Notes: generated by a model not told the origin, from the sequence alone. Shown: positions 8,004 through 16,511, numbered from the stretch's first letter. The stretch: 21,496 nt of DNA from Peptococcaceae bacterium (GCA_013336365.1 JAAXTT010000011.1:1-21496), one strand, 5' to 3'. A program made the numbers and translations.

Positions 8004-9596
8004 TTATCGATCAAGACATGCATAGCAAAGTTCGAAGCTTTTATTTATTAGAGGAAAATCGGGAACAATATTTCCAGGTACCGTAGTCAATAATGCAGGC
8101 CAATTACAGTATGAGGCTGATCGTACCATATAGCGATACACAGTGTTATTAGGTCCAGTCATAAGGAAATGAACAATTTCACCCCGTGGCGATTCAACAA
8201 TTCCGACAGCCACCTGATAGGCAGGTAACTGTTTTAATTCCACTCTTATCAGACCTTCCTGCATTTTTTCTAAAGCCTGACGTATGATTCCGATGCTCTC
8301 GTAAATTTCATCCACCCGTATATTTATACGGTCAAGAACATCCCCTTCCGTGTATGTAGGAATTACAAACTTTATTTGGTCATATGCTGCATAAGGTAAA
8401 TCCCGACGGCAGTCCTGATCAATACCAGCCGCTCGTGCTGCCGGTCCGACTGCATGCAAATCATAAGCAGTCTTATGCAAAAGTTTTCCTGTTGTTTCCA
8501 CTCTGTCAAGATATGAGTCATTACTAAGAATAATTTCTGCAACTTCACGAAAGTCTTTTTCAACACTTCCCAGTACCTCAAGGATTATCTTTTTCTTCCT
8601 AGTTTCCAAATCCCACCTAACCCCACCGGGAATATTAATTCCTCTCAAAAAACGACTTCCAAAAATGGCTTCATTCAATTTCATTATCTCTTCTTTAAGT
8701 CTAGCACCGTGCATTACACCAAAACTAAATCCAGCTCCGGCACAAATGTTGCCAACATCTCCTATGTGATTGTAAAGTCTTTCCAACTCCAGAGCCACAG
8801 TACGTATAAATCTCGCCCGCTCCGGTGCTTGGATACCCGCTATTTTTTCCACAGCCTGACAATAAGCAGTGGAATGTGATAAAGAACATGCTGCACAAAT
8901 ACGTTCAGACACAAATAATGCCTTTTCAACAGATTGATCTTGGCATTGTTTTTCCAATCCTCGGTGAGTGTAAAATAATTGAGCTTCAAGATTGATGACA
9001 TTTTCACCTACTGCACTGAAACGGAAATGACCGGGCTCAATAATGCCTGCATGAATCGGTCCCACTGGGATATTAACAATTCCATGCCCTTTTACCCGCT
9101 GAAACTGATCTTCCCCACTGTAACGGGGAACAACTTGCTGTGGATCAAAATCTCGTCTCAAAGGAAAAAGTCCAACAGGCCAGTCACTGTGATGAACCAG
9201 TCTTCTCGTATCTGGGTGGCCGATAGGCTCTATGCCCAGCATATCTCTGATCTCGCGTTCATACCAATGTGCTGCAGGAATCAAAAGAGTAATTGACGGA
9301 AATTCCGGCTTATCTTCCTCCACAAAGGCCTTTAATACCACTGGATATTTCCTTCTATAGCAGGCAAAAATATAATAAATAGCGAAGTGTCCCTCGACTT
9401 CCCTCTCGTCATTACCTATCATAGAAATCAAGTCAAATCCCAAGTTCTCTTTCATAAACAGGCAAATATCCTGAACCTGATTCAGCGATATTTTAAAGAT
9501 TATTTCACTACAGACTTTTGTCAAAACCTCAATATCCGAACCAAACTTCTCATTAAGTTGTTCAATTAACTTTTGTTGTTCATTATTTTTAATCAT
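8004..9596 (-). CDS. hyfG: Group 4 [NiFe] hydrogenase large subunit (HycE/HyfG-like; NuoC + NuoD domains)
   Basis: Catalytic subunit for H2 evolution or oxidation at the membrane. I choose ATG 9596 (530 aa): it follows AGGAGGTG at a good distance and sits 1 nt past the hyfF stop. A TTG at 9617 would add 7 residues but leaves no ribosome site. The N-terminal ~150 residues are NuoC-like (HWYEREIRDMLGI, LFPLRRDFD). The rest is NuoD/hydrogenase-like (IPVGPIHAGIIEPGHFRF, LFYTHRGLEKQ). The Ni-binding cysteines are present: L1 reads ERICAACSLSHS (Cys234, Cys237) and L2 reads SFELCYACLDR (Cys524, Cys527). They depart from the usual RxCGxC and DPCxxC. The chain ends directly after CLDR, so there is no C-terminal extension to cleave. 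Confidence 0.93.
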   Translation of the reverse strand: MIKNNEQQKLIEQLNEKFGSDIEVLTKVCSEIIFKISLNQVQDICLFMKENLGFDLISMIGNDEREVEGHFAIYYIFACYRRKYPVVLKAFVEEDKPEFPSITLLIPAAHWYEREIRDMLGIEPIGHPDTRRLVHHSDWPVGLFPLRRDFDPQQVVPRYSGEDQFQRVKGHGIVNIPVGPIHAGIIEPGHFRFSAVGENVINLEAQLFYTHRGLEKQCQDQSVEKALFVSERICAACSLSHSTAYCQAVEKIAGIQAPERARFIRTVALELERLYNHIGDVGNICAGAGFSFGVMHGARLKEEIMKLNEAIFGSRFLRGINIPGGVRWDLETRKKKIILEVLGSVEKDFREVAEIILSNDSYLDRVETTGKLLHKTAYDLHAVGPAARAAGIDQDCRRDLPYAAYDQIKFVIPTYTEGDVLDRINIRVDEIYESIGIIRQALEKMQEGLIRVELKQLPAYQVAVGIVESPRGEIVHFLMTGPNNTVYRYMVRSASYCNWPALLTTVPGNIVPDFPLINKSFELCYACLDR

Positions 9597-9597
9597 A

Positions 9598-11067
9598 CTA
9601 AATGCCACCTCCTCCAACTACACCTACTACCTGATTCAGCATCTGATCAAAAAATGGTGGTATCCATACTCCGAATAAAATCAGCACGGTCAGCATAACT
9701 AATAGCAGTGCACCTGTTAAAAAATTCTCACCACCAAGAGCTAACTTTGCTGGAGGCTCACCGAAAGCCATTTTAACAACAAAATACATAATTCCGGCGA
9801 AGATCAATGTAACTAATATTAAAAATATAACCGAAACAATATATCGACCTTGAGAAAAACCGGAACTTAATATAGTGAATTCACTTATAAATATACTAAA
9901 GGGAGGTAGTCCTGTAATAGCAAAGGCACCAAATAATAATGCGATTCCGGTTATTGGCATTGCTTTTAGCACGCCTATAATCCGGGCAATTTTTTTTGTT
10001 CGGTATCTCTGAGTAATATTCCCTGCTACAAAAAACAAGAGAGATTTATTAATTGCATGGTTAAACATGTGTAGCATAGCTCCATATACAGCCATTCGAC
10101 CACCTAATCCAATTGCAACAGCTATTATTCCAATATGCTCAACACTTGAATAAGCAAGCAGCCTTTTAAAATCATACTGTACAAAAACAAATGGCAAAGC
10201 CACAGCCATTGAGATAAGTCCAAAAATAATCAGTAAATTTGAAGAATATTCTATTCCAATTCCTTTAGATATAATTAAATGACTTCTGATAATGGCATAA
10301 AGAGCACAATTTAACAGCACCCCCGATAATACCGCACTTACCGGAGATGGCGCTTGGCTATGAGCATCAGGAAGCCAGGTATGCATTGGTGCTAATCCGG
10401 CTTTGGTACCATAACCTACTAAGATAAAAATAAAACCTAATTTTAATAGTTTGGGATCTATTTTTCCCGCTGCACCCATCAGATTTATCCAATTAAGGGT
10501 TTGGCTTCCTTCGCCAGTTATAGGAACTGCAGCGTAATAAAGAATAAATGTTCCAAATAACGCAAAAATAATTCCTACTGTACAAATAATAATATACTTC
10601 CAAGCTGCCTCCAATGAATGTTTATTATTATAAAAAGCAACCAGCAATGCAGAAGCCAGTGTAGTAGCTTCAATAGCCACCCACATTACACCCATATTTC
10701 GTGTTGTTACAACCAAAAACATTGAAAATATAAAAATATAATACCAAAAATAATACCACTTAATACGCTCTTCCTTAATTACTCCATTAAGTATATCTCG
10801 CCTAATATAACCAATATTGTAAATTGCCGTAGCAAACCCCACTAAACCTATAATCAAGATAACAAAGGCCGATAAGGGGTCAATATAAAATAGCCCCCAC
10901 TCCCTGTTTACATATTCATTGGCAAATACTTGTCGGCTAATAAAAAAAACTATTATAAGACATAAAGTTGCACCCAATAAATTTAATACTTCCAATATCT
11001 TTCTTTCTTTAAAAATAGTACATAACAACGCTACAGTTAAAGGTATTATCAAAAGCAATAGTTCCAT
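9598..11067 (-). CDS. hyfF: Hydrogenase membrane subunit HyfF-like (NuoL/M/N, Mrp antiporter family)
   Basis: 489-aa polytopic membrane protein with about 14 hydrophobic helices, in the proton-conducting antiporter-like family. Key family residues are visible: Glu133 in VAIEATTLASALL (TM5), Lys222 in GYGTKAGLAPMHTWLPDAH (TM7, with His229 and His236 following), and NHAINKSLLFF in the second half. These form the ion-translocation path in complex I-like enzymes. ATG 11067 has AAAGGAT upstream, and the gene starts 5 bp after hyfE. The C-terminal coding tail contains the ribosome site for hyfG. Which paralogue name fits (HyfF or HyfD) depends on phylogeny; position and length favour HyfF. Confidence 0.9.
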   Translation of the reverse strand: MELLLLIIPLTVALLCTIFKERKILEVLNLLGATLCLIIVFFISRQVFANEYVNREWGLFYIDPLSAFVILIIGLVGFATAIYNIGYIRRDILNGVIKEERIKWYYFWYYIFIFSMFLVVTTRNMGVMWVAIEATTLASALLVAFYNNKHSLEAAWKYIIICTVGIIFALFGTFILYYAAVPITGEGSQTLNWINLMGAAGKIDPKLLKLGFIFILVGYGTKAGLAPMHTWLPDAHSQAPSPVSAVLSGVLLNCALYAIIRSHLIISKGIGIEYSSNLLIIFGLISMAVALPFVFVQYDFKRLLAYSSVEHIGIIAVAIGLGGRMAVYGAMLHMFNHAINKSLLFFVAGNITQRYRTKKIARIIGVLKAMPITGIALLFGAFAITGLPPFSIFISEFTILSSGFSQGRYIVSVIFLILVTLIFAGIMYFVVKMAFGEPPAKLALGGENFLTGALLLVMLTVLILFGVWIPPFFDQMLNQVVGVVGGGGI

Positions 11068-11072
11068 TTTAG

Positions 11073-11732
11073 CTATCCTTTCAAGTTTTTCAACTGGTTA
11101 GTATCAATTGAGTCAAATGTTCTATTGATTTGGAAAGTCAAAACACCCATTATCAAAGCTCCCACAAAAATGTCCAAAAATATACCTAGTTCTACTACCA
11201 AGGGCATACCATATGTGGTCCCCACTCCAACTAAATACAGACCATTTTCCATCATAAGAATTCCAATTACTTGCATCAATGCCTGTTTTCTGGTAATTAT
11301 CTCAAACAAACCTAAAAACAACAATGATATGGCTACGGGGATAGAATTACCAAACATAATATCACCCTTACTTAGTGCCTGAGGAGTAATCGTAAAAGAC
11401 AGGATAACTAACATACCTGCTAATATAAGCGAAGTCTTAGTACCGATAAAATCCATGGTATCTTTTTTCACCTTAATCTTCTTTATAACCCAATAAAGCA
11501 AGTAGGGAATAAACAAAACTTTAATAATAAAGGTTAAACCTGCAACCATATAAATTTCGGCTTCCTGCGTATAAAATGCCATCAACATAGACACAGCTGT
11601 CAGCAAAACTGCTTGCAAAGCAATTATCTTTACACAAAAAACAAGCCTTCTACTACCAATGACCAAAAATGGTGTTACTAATATAAGTCCAATTAATATA
11701 TCCATAATTTGCTTTATAAGTTCAAGACTCAT
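11073..11732 (-). CDS. hyfE: Hydrogenase membrane subunit HyfE-like (NuoK-related)
   Basis: 219 aa, close to the usual HyfE length of about 216, with six to seven hydrophobic helices. The C-terminal half resembles NuoK/MrpC: the helix containing IGILMMENGLYLVG carries the buried glutamate that aligns with the conserved NuoK Glu, and LGIFLDIFVGALIMGVL follows. It probably forms part of the ion channel linking the catalytic arm to the antiporter-like subunits. ATG 11732 is preceded by GGGGAGGT lying inside the 3' end of hyfC, so the two genes are translationally close (6-bp gap). Confidence 0.88.
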   Translation of the reverse strand: MSLELIKQIMDILIGLILVTPFLVIGSRRLVFCVKIIALQAVLLTAVSMLMAFYTQEAEIYMVAGLTFIIKVLFIPYLLYWVIKKIKVKKDTMDFIGTKTSLILAGMLVILSFTITPQALSKGDIMFGNSIPVAISLLFLGLFEIITRKQALMQVIGILMMENGLYLVGVGTTYGMPLVVELGIFLDIFVGALIMGVLTFQINRTFDSIDTNQLKNLKG

Positions 11733-11738
11733 CTGTTG

Positions 11739-12680
11739 TTACCTCCCCAAAACATAATTGGATACTAATGACAACAACCCCAGCATAAAGGCTCCAGCTA
11801 ATAAGTCTGGAATTTTGAAAAAACGCATCTTTACAAAAGAGGTCTCAATGACAGCTACTATTATCCCAACAAAGAAAACTTTAGATATAAATGACAACAA
11901 TCCTATCAAAATACTTATAAAATCAAAATTGTTGGCTATCCCAATCGGGAAAAAAACATTAACTAACAGACTGTATACTAATAACTGCTTTATCGAAGCT
12001 CCCCACATCATTAGGGCTAACTCCTTGCCGGAATACTCCAGCAACATCCCCTCATGGACCATGGTGAGCTCCAAGTGTGTATCTGGGTTGTCAACAGGAA
12101 TGCGTCCTGTTTCAGCAACTGTTACCACAGCCATTGCCATAAAAGCCAATATATGTGATAAATTAAACACAATCTCTGAACTGAAGGTTTCACTGATTAT
12201 ACCTAGATTAGTAGATCCAACAACCAGTGCCACTGAAAAAATAGCTAGCATCATAGCCGGCTCAATAACTGAGGATACAGCAGCCTCACGGCTACTTGCC
12301 ATTCCTCCAAAAGCACTCCCGGCATCTAACCCGGCTAAACTCATAAAAAAACGACCTAATGCAAACAGATAAATTACCGCAATAACATCCCCTGCAAATC
12401 CTAAGGGTTGAACTGTAGTAAATGTCGGTATCAAAAGCGCAGCCACAAACAATGCGGAAAAATAAATATATGGGGTTACTATAAAAATCCATGAAGTATG
12501 TTCTGATATCACACTATCTTTATGAAACCACTTATAAATGTCTCTATAAACCTGTAAAAATCCCGGACCTTGCCTAGTTTGAAAAGATGCCTTGGTTTTT
12601 TTAATAACCCCACTTAAAAGTGGTGCCAGTGCCATCACAAACAGCAACTGACCTATGACTATTGCAATTTTCGAGGTCAT
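11739..12680 (-). CDS. hyfC: Hydrogenase membrane subunit HyfC/HycD-like (NuoH-related)
   Basis: 313-aa membrane subunit that anchors the hydrophilic catalytic module to the membrane arm. NuoH-type signatures are visible: RQGPGFLQVYRDIYKWFHKDS in the first cytoplasmic loop, ASSREAAVSSVIEPAMML, and the acidic loop ETGRIPVDNPDTHLELTMVH followed by EG and LEYSG, which carry the conserved charged residues of the ion path. Length matches HycD/HyfC (about 307-315). ATG 12680 has GGGGG upstream; an ATG 5 nt before it runs into TGA at once and is not the start. Second gene of the hydrogenase operon, 12 bp after hyfB. Confidence 0.93.
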   Translation of the reverse strand: MTSKIAIVIGQLLFVMALAPLLSGVIKKTKASFQTRQGPGFLQVYRDIYKWFHKDSVISEHTSWIFIVTPYIYFSALFVAALLIPTFTTVQPLGFAGDVIAVIYLFALGRFFMSLAGLDAGSAFGGMASSREAAVSSVIEPAMMLAIFSVALVVGSTNLGIISETFSSEIVFNLSHILAFMAMAVVTVAETGRIPVDNPDTHLELTMVHEGMLLEYSGKELALMMWGASIKQLLVYSLLVNVFFPIGIANNFDFISILIGLLSFISKVFFVGIIVAVIETSFVKMRFFKIPDLLAGAFMLGLLSLVSNYVLGR

Positions 12681-12692
12681 TCCATGTCCCCC

Positions 12693-14726
12693 TTATCTGG
12701 CAAACAATAGCAAAGCTATTATTGTTGCTAATATATATGTTAAATAGATATGAATACTTCCCGATTGTACAGACCCCATTTTGTCAGAAATATAAATTAC
12801 TGCCCAATTTATGGGACGATATAAATATTCCTCAAATACAGGTGTTATTCTAGAACGATATTTAATAGATTTCGTAAAATATGGTGACCCCTTATCTTCC
12901 TTAATTATGTCCTGAGACGGCCAGAATATATACCGAAAAATAATTCTAATGGGATTTGAAAAGGAAGTAGCGGTATATTCCATCGCCGGGATAAGAGTCT
13001 TTCCACAGTTCCAGGTTTCATCCTTACTTCGTTTGGTTCGGCCACCAATAAATCTGGTTATGAGTAAAACCACTGGTATCGCTAAAACTAACAAAATCCC
13101 CAAACTTAAACTATCCATCGAAATTCCTTTTCCTGATGCATTTGGAATGTTCAAAACACTAAGCCAAGCTCCCCCGTTAAGTTGTCCGTAAACCCCTGCT
13201 CCCGCTAAAGAAAGACTAACCCCATCAAGAAGTCTAAAAATAAGGCTTGGGAAAATACCCATTAATATGCAAAGTCCGGCTAAAATCCCCATGCCTATAC
13301 GCATACTTAAATTTACCTCTCTTGCTTTTTCCGCATTTTTACTGCGAGGAAGAGCCAAAAAAGATATCCCAAAAGCTTTTATAAAGCATGCTGCAACTAG
13401 ACCTCCGGTAAGGGCTAAGGCCGATCCGGCAACAGGTGCCATAATCTTAATGGTGGTATCTGATATATTAAAACTAAGTGCCAACAAAGATTGGAATGTC
13501 AACCATTCACTAACAAAACCATTAAATGGTGGCAAAACAGAAATAGATGCCGAGCCTATAAGGAAAAATAATGCTGTCCACGGCATTGTTTTTATTAAAC
13601 CACCCAATTTATTAATTTTTCTGGTATGAGTAGCCATATGAACAGCTCCTGCACCCATAAACAACAAGGATTTGAATACTGCATGGTTAAATAAGTGATA
13701 CAGCCCGGCTGTGAGTGCAATTGCGGAAAGCATAGGTGTACCGTGCTCTTTGAAAATAATCGCTGCACCTAAGCCAAGAAATATGATTCCAATGTTCTCA
13801 ACGCTAGAAAAAGCCAATAACCGCTTTAAGTCTTGCTCCATTAAAGCATACAAAACTCCAAGCAAGGCAGAGATAACACCCAAAATTAAGATTAGTACAC
13901 CCCACCAAACTGAGCCAGAACCCAGCATATGGAAAAGCACTCTAATAAGACCATATAAAGCAGTTTTTATCATAATACCCGACATTAATGCAGAAACGTG
14001 GCTCGGCGCAGCAGGGTGAGCCCGAGGCAACCAAACATGTAGGGGAACAATACCCGCTTTAGTGCCAAAGCCTATCAACATAAAAATAAAAATTATATTC
14101 TTCAACTCTGGCGATAGCTGTCTTACCCCCACCGCCAATTGATCAAACTCAAAAGAACCAGTTTGCTGATACATAATCAAAAAACCTAGCACTAAAAACA
14201 AGGATCCAATGTGTGTCATAATCAGATAGACTAACCCTGCATTTCTAACCTTTATATACTCATGCTCGTACAAAACTAACAAAAAAGACACTAGAGACAT
14301 CAATTCCCATGCAAATAAAAACAGCAATATATTATTAGCTGTCACCACCAATAACATAGTCAGGATAAATATATTGAACATAAATCCCAACTGACCGATT
14401 TTACCCTTTCCAAAATACTCCTGACCATAACCGAAGGAATAAACCGAGACTGCCAATGTTAAAACAGAAATTACTAAAATAAAATAACCCGCCAAGTTAT
14501 CTATCTTCATAGTAACTTGTGTATAGGGAAGCACCTTGGGAAGCATCACAATTAGTGTTTGGTTTGTCAATAATATTTTAATTGCTAGGAAACCACTGCA
14601 CAGGGCTGCAAAGGCGGAGCAAAGGTAAGCAGCAGTGTTACTATAAACCTCGTTTTTTCTAAAAAATAATGACAAAAGACCTCCTGTCAATAAGAGGCCA
14701 ATCGTGGAATACCATATCATTGTCAA
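12693..14726 (-). CDS. hyfB: Hydrogenase membrane subunit HyfB/HycC-like (NuoL-related)
   Basis: 677-aa polytopic ion-pumping subunit, first gene of the hydrogenase operon; E. coli HyfB is about the same size. NuoL/Mrp-family residues are visible: Glu141 in FAWELMSLVSFLLV, Lys223 in GFGTKAGIVPLHVWLPRAHP (His230, His237 after it), DLKRLLAFSSVENIG, and NHAVFKSLLFMGAG. The C-terminal ~200 residues, including a hydrophilic stretch around RTKRSKDETWNCGKT, are the HyfB/HycC-specific extension. The start is probably TTG at 14726: GAGGTG lies 7 nt before it, while the in-frame ATG at 14720 is 13 nt away. An in-frame TAA lies a few codons upstream. Confidence 0.93.
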   Translation of the reverse strand: MTMIWYSTIGLLLTGGLLSLFFRKNEVYSNTAAYLCSAFAALCSGFLAIKILLTNQTLIVMLPKVLPYTQVTMKIDNLAGYFILVISVLTLAVSVYSFGYGQEYFGKGKIGQLGFMFNIFILTMLLVVTANNILLFLFAWELMSLVSFLLVLYEHEYIKVRNAGLVYLIMTHIGSLFLVLGFLIMYQQTGSFEFDQLAVGVRQLSPELKNIIFIFMLIGFGTKAGIVPLHVWLPRAHPAAPSHVSALMSGIMIKTALYGLIRVLFHMLGSGSVWWGVLILILGVISALLGVLYALMEQDLKRLLAFSSVENIGIIFLGLGAAIIFKEHGTPMLSAIALTAGLYHLFNHAVFKSLLFMGAGAVHMATHTRKINKLGGLIKTMPWTALFFLIGSASISVLPPFNGFVSEWLTFQSLLALSFNISDTTIKIMAPVAGSALALTGGLVAACFIKAFGISFLALPRSKNAEKAREVNLSMRIGMGILAGLCILMGIFPSLIFRLLDGVSLSLAGAGVYGQLNGGAWLSVLNIPNASGKGISMDSLSLGILLVLAIPVVLLITRFIGGRTKRSKDETWNCGKTLIPAMEYTATSFSNPIRIIFRYIFWPSQDIIKEDKGSPYFTKSIKYRSRITPVFEEYLYRPINWAVIYISDKMGSVQSGSIHIYLTYILATIIALLLFAR

Positions 14727-14767
14727 TCTGTTACACCTCGTCTCAATTCCTTAGTCAAAACATCTAC

Positions 14768-14796
14768 ATTATAGATAATATGAAAATTACTGACAA
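14768..14796 (-). promoter_or_regulatory. Promoter of the hydrogenase operon
   Basis: Minus-strand -35 TTGTCA (14796-14791) and -10 TATAAT (14773-14768) at 17-nt spacing. Transcription would start near 14761, giving a leader of about 35 nt before the hyfB TTG start. No other comparably good promoter is seen between here and 7268, so the six genes probably form one transcript. Confidence 0.75.
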
Positions 14797-14799
14797 TAA

Positions 14800-14818
14800 T
14801 CACTACTAACCATAGTGA
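14800..14818. repeat. Inverted repeat upstream of the hydrogenase promoter (possible operator)
   Basis: TCACTA and TAGTGA form a perfect 6-bp inverted repeat with a 7-bp spacer, ending 3 bp upstream of the -35 element. Its centre is near -48 relative to the predicted start, a position typical of activator sites. It does not match the FNR, CRP or Rex consensus well, and the regulator is unknown. Confidence 0.4.
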
Positions 14819-14961
14819 CATCCAGTCTATGCTTATACTTTATAAGTCTTCCTGTTTCTCACCTCTGCTTAATATTTCACATTATATTTCATAATAAATT
14901 AATACTACCTAAAAACGCCTCAAAAAAAGCAATTTCAAAGTTAACTTACTTGAATATTAAT

Positions 14962-16422
14962 TTAAACAATATCAATTGTTTCAGCGTCACTTCCTATAAC
15001 AAATTTGGCAGCACTTAGTTCCTTTGCAATATTTATCCTAGTTGACCCTATTTGGATGACACATCCTGGGTTTGTCTTCTTAACCTTAATAAAGTTCTTA
15101 GACTTGACCCTTACTAATACCGGTGAGCCAAGACTGCTGCCCAGCTCGTCTATTTCAACATTGCCTTCGCTAACAATCTGGCCGCCCTTAAAGGGACCGA
15201 CTATTCGCACATTGCCACCGGCAAAGATATTTGAATTTACACAACCGGTTCCAATGACAGATACTTTTCCAGAGCAATTAATCGTAGCACCATTAACTGA
15301 ATTTGCGGTTACAATCGACGTGGAAACATCCTGGATTTCCATTATGTTCAGTGCGTTATTTAAATCGTCGATCATTTTCATTAAATCCTTATGGTTAAAG
15401 CTTACCCCGGTTATTATCTTGACTGCCTCAATTGCATCCACCACCTCAAAGGGTAGATTAAAGGTAATTGTGCTTAAAAGATGCTTGATGTTAACCTTTA
15501 TATTTTTATAGCGATTATCGATAACTCCATGAATTATCTGAGCAAAGGACAGCTTGTCAGCTACCTCCAGCTTATCCTTCATCTGTTCAAGTAGCATAGT
15601 CAGTTTATTAAAATCATTAACTAGGTCCTCTATAATATACTTTATCTTTCCACATTCCACATAGCCCATGCCTGCAGTAATTTCACTGCTGATAATGTTC
15701 CGGTTTACTACCAGGCTCTCCCCACACATTACATGAGCCCCGGTAATTATCCCACTGACTTTAACATTCCCCGATGCCTCTACCACCATTGTCTCAGTAA
15801 CATTGCCCGTTACCACCACATCACCTTTAAATCTGATATTACCTGTCTTCATGGAAACATCCCCATTGACTGTGTAGGAATGATCTACCTTAACTAAAGC
15901 AACTACCCCGGACCTTTTGCCGACCGGCATTCCTTGAATAGTTGAAAAGGCTTTGTTCTCATCAGAGGATAGTTTCACACCCTTACCAAAATTAATTACC
16001 GCCTCCTTAGGTTCAGGAGGAAAAACAACCTCACCGGTTACTGCTCTCCCCGGCTGGCCCTTGGTAGCAGGATGTCTTACTGCCAACAGGTCACCTTCAT
16101 TTACCGAGCATAGCTTGCTGGTTTCCCGGTAATCTATGGTTTCCTCATCTTCAACCTCTTCCGACTCATCGTCGTTTTCCCATATAAATTCCACCCAGCC
16201 GTTAACACCCGGCACTGGTGGCTGTCCTTGTGCTATAACTAAAGGCTCCCCGGGTTTAAGACAAATACACTGAGTAAACACATCTGAAATCAGACCAAAG
16301 TTAATCCCTGCCGATTTAAGCTTGGCAATTATCTCCTCCCCCTCAGGAGGTTCATGGCCCAGCACTCTGACAGTAGCTGTCATCTTATCTCTTGAAATAT
16401 CAATCCGAAAGTTATCAGACAT
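14962..16422 (-). CDS. FapA / DUF342 family beta-helix protein
   Basis: 486-aa cytoplasmic protein of the FapA (formerly DUF342) family. The N-terminal ~170 residues are the FapA leading domain (RIDISRDKMTATVRV, CLKPGEPLVIAQGQPPVPG, LAVRHPATKGQPGRAVTGE). The middle is a right-handed beta-helix with repeating short strands such as NGDVSMKTGNIRFKGDVVV and GNVKVSGIITGAHVMCGE. A helical, partly coiled-coil insert around 262-350 precedes a second beta-helix block. In some gammaproteobacteria FapA influences flagellar assembly, but DUF342 proteins occur in many Bacillota without a known role, and no flagellar genes are nearby. ATG 16422 follows AAGAGGT. It is flanked by non-coding gaps, so it may be transcribed alone or by read-through from proA. 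Confidence 0.88.
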   Translation of the reverse strand: MSDNFRIDISRDKMTATVRVLGHEPPEGEEIIAKLKSAGINFGLISDVFTQCICLKPGEPLVIAQGQPPVPGVNGWVEFIWENDDESEEVEDEETIDYRETSKLCSVNEGDLLAVRHPATKGQPGRAVTGEVVFPPEPKEAVINFGKGVKLSSDENKAFSTIQGMPVGKRSGVVALVKVDHSYTVNGDVSMKTGNIRFKGDVVVTGNVTETMVVEASGNVKVSGIITGAHVMCGESLVVNRNIISSEITAGMGYVECGKIKYIIEDLVNDFNKLTMLLEQMKDKLEVADKLSFAQIIHGVIDNRYKNIKVNIKHLLSTITFNLPFEVVDAIEAVKIITGVSFNHKDLMKMIDDLNNALNIMEIQDVSTSIVTANSVNGATINCSGKVSVIGTGCVNSNIFAGGNVRIVGPFKGGQIVSEGNVEIDELGSSLGSPVLVRVKSKNFIKVKKTNPGCVIQIGSTRINIAKELSAAKFVIGSDAETIDIV

Positions 16423-16484
16423 ATAAATACCTCTTTAGCTGTATTAATATTAAGCGTCATTACGATTAAAACAGTAAATCCGCT

Positions 16485-16511
16485 ATTATATTTATTTTTC
16501 ACTATGAAAAA
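16485..16511 (-). promoter_or_regulatory. Possible promoter of the FapA gene with a 7-bp inverted repeat
   Basis: On the minus strand a TATAAT (16490-16485) lies about 63 nt upstream of the FapA ATG. The -35 position has only a poor match (AGTTTT). It is occupied by a perfect inverted repeat TTTTTCA-N3-TGAAAAA (16495-16511), which could be an operator or a weak AT-rich hairpin. Confidence 0.35.

Noticed and set aside
9597..9617. TTG start for hyfG at 9617 (537 aa)
   Set aside because: The extra codons are themselves the AGGAGGTG ribosome site for the ATG at 9596, so the shorter protein is more likely.
11758..12372. 204-codon plus-strand open frame antisense to hyfC
   Set aside because: It mirrors the codon pattern of the clearly real hyfC gene, has no recognisable domain and no ribosome site.
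14890..14945. Terminator after the FapA gene
   Set aside because: Only a GCTTTTTTTGAGGC stem with wobble pairs followed by T5 is visible; too weak to call.
14815..15018. 67-codon plus-strand open frame in the hyfB-FapA gap
   Set aside because: No ribosome site, AT-rich translation, overlaps the 3' end of the FapA gene.
15005..15511. 168-codon plus-strand open frame antisense to the FapA gene
   Set aside because: Shadow of the FapA beta-helix coding sequence; low-complexity translation with no family features.
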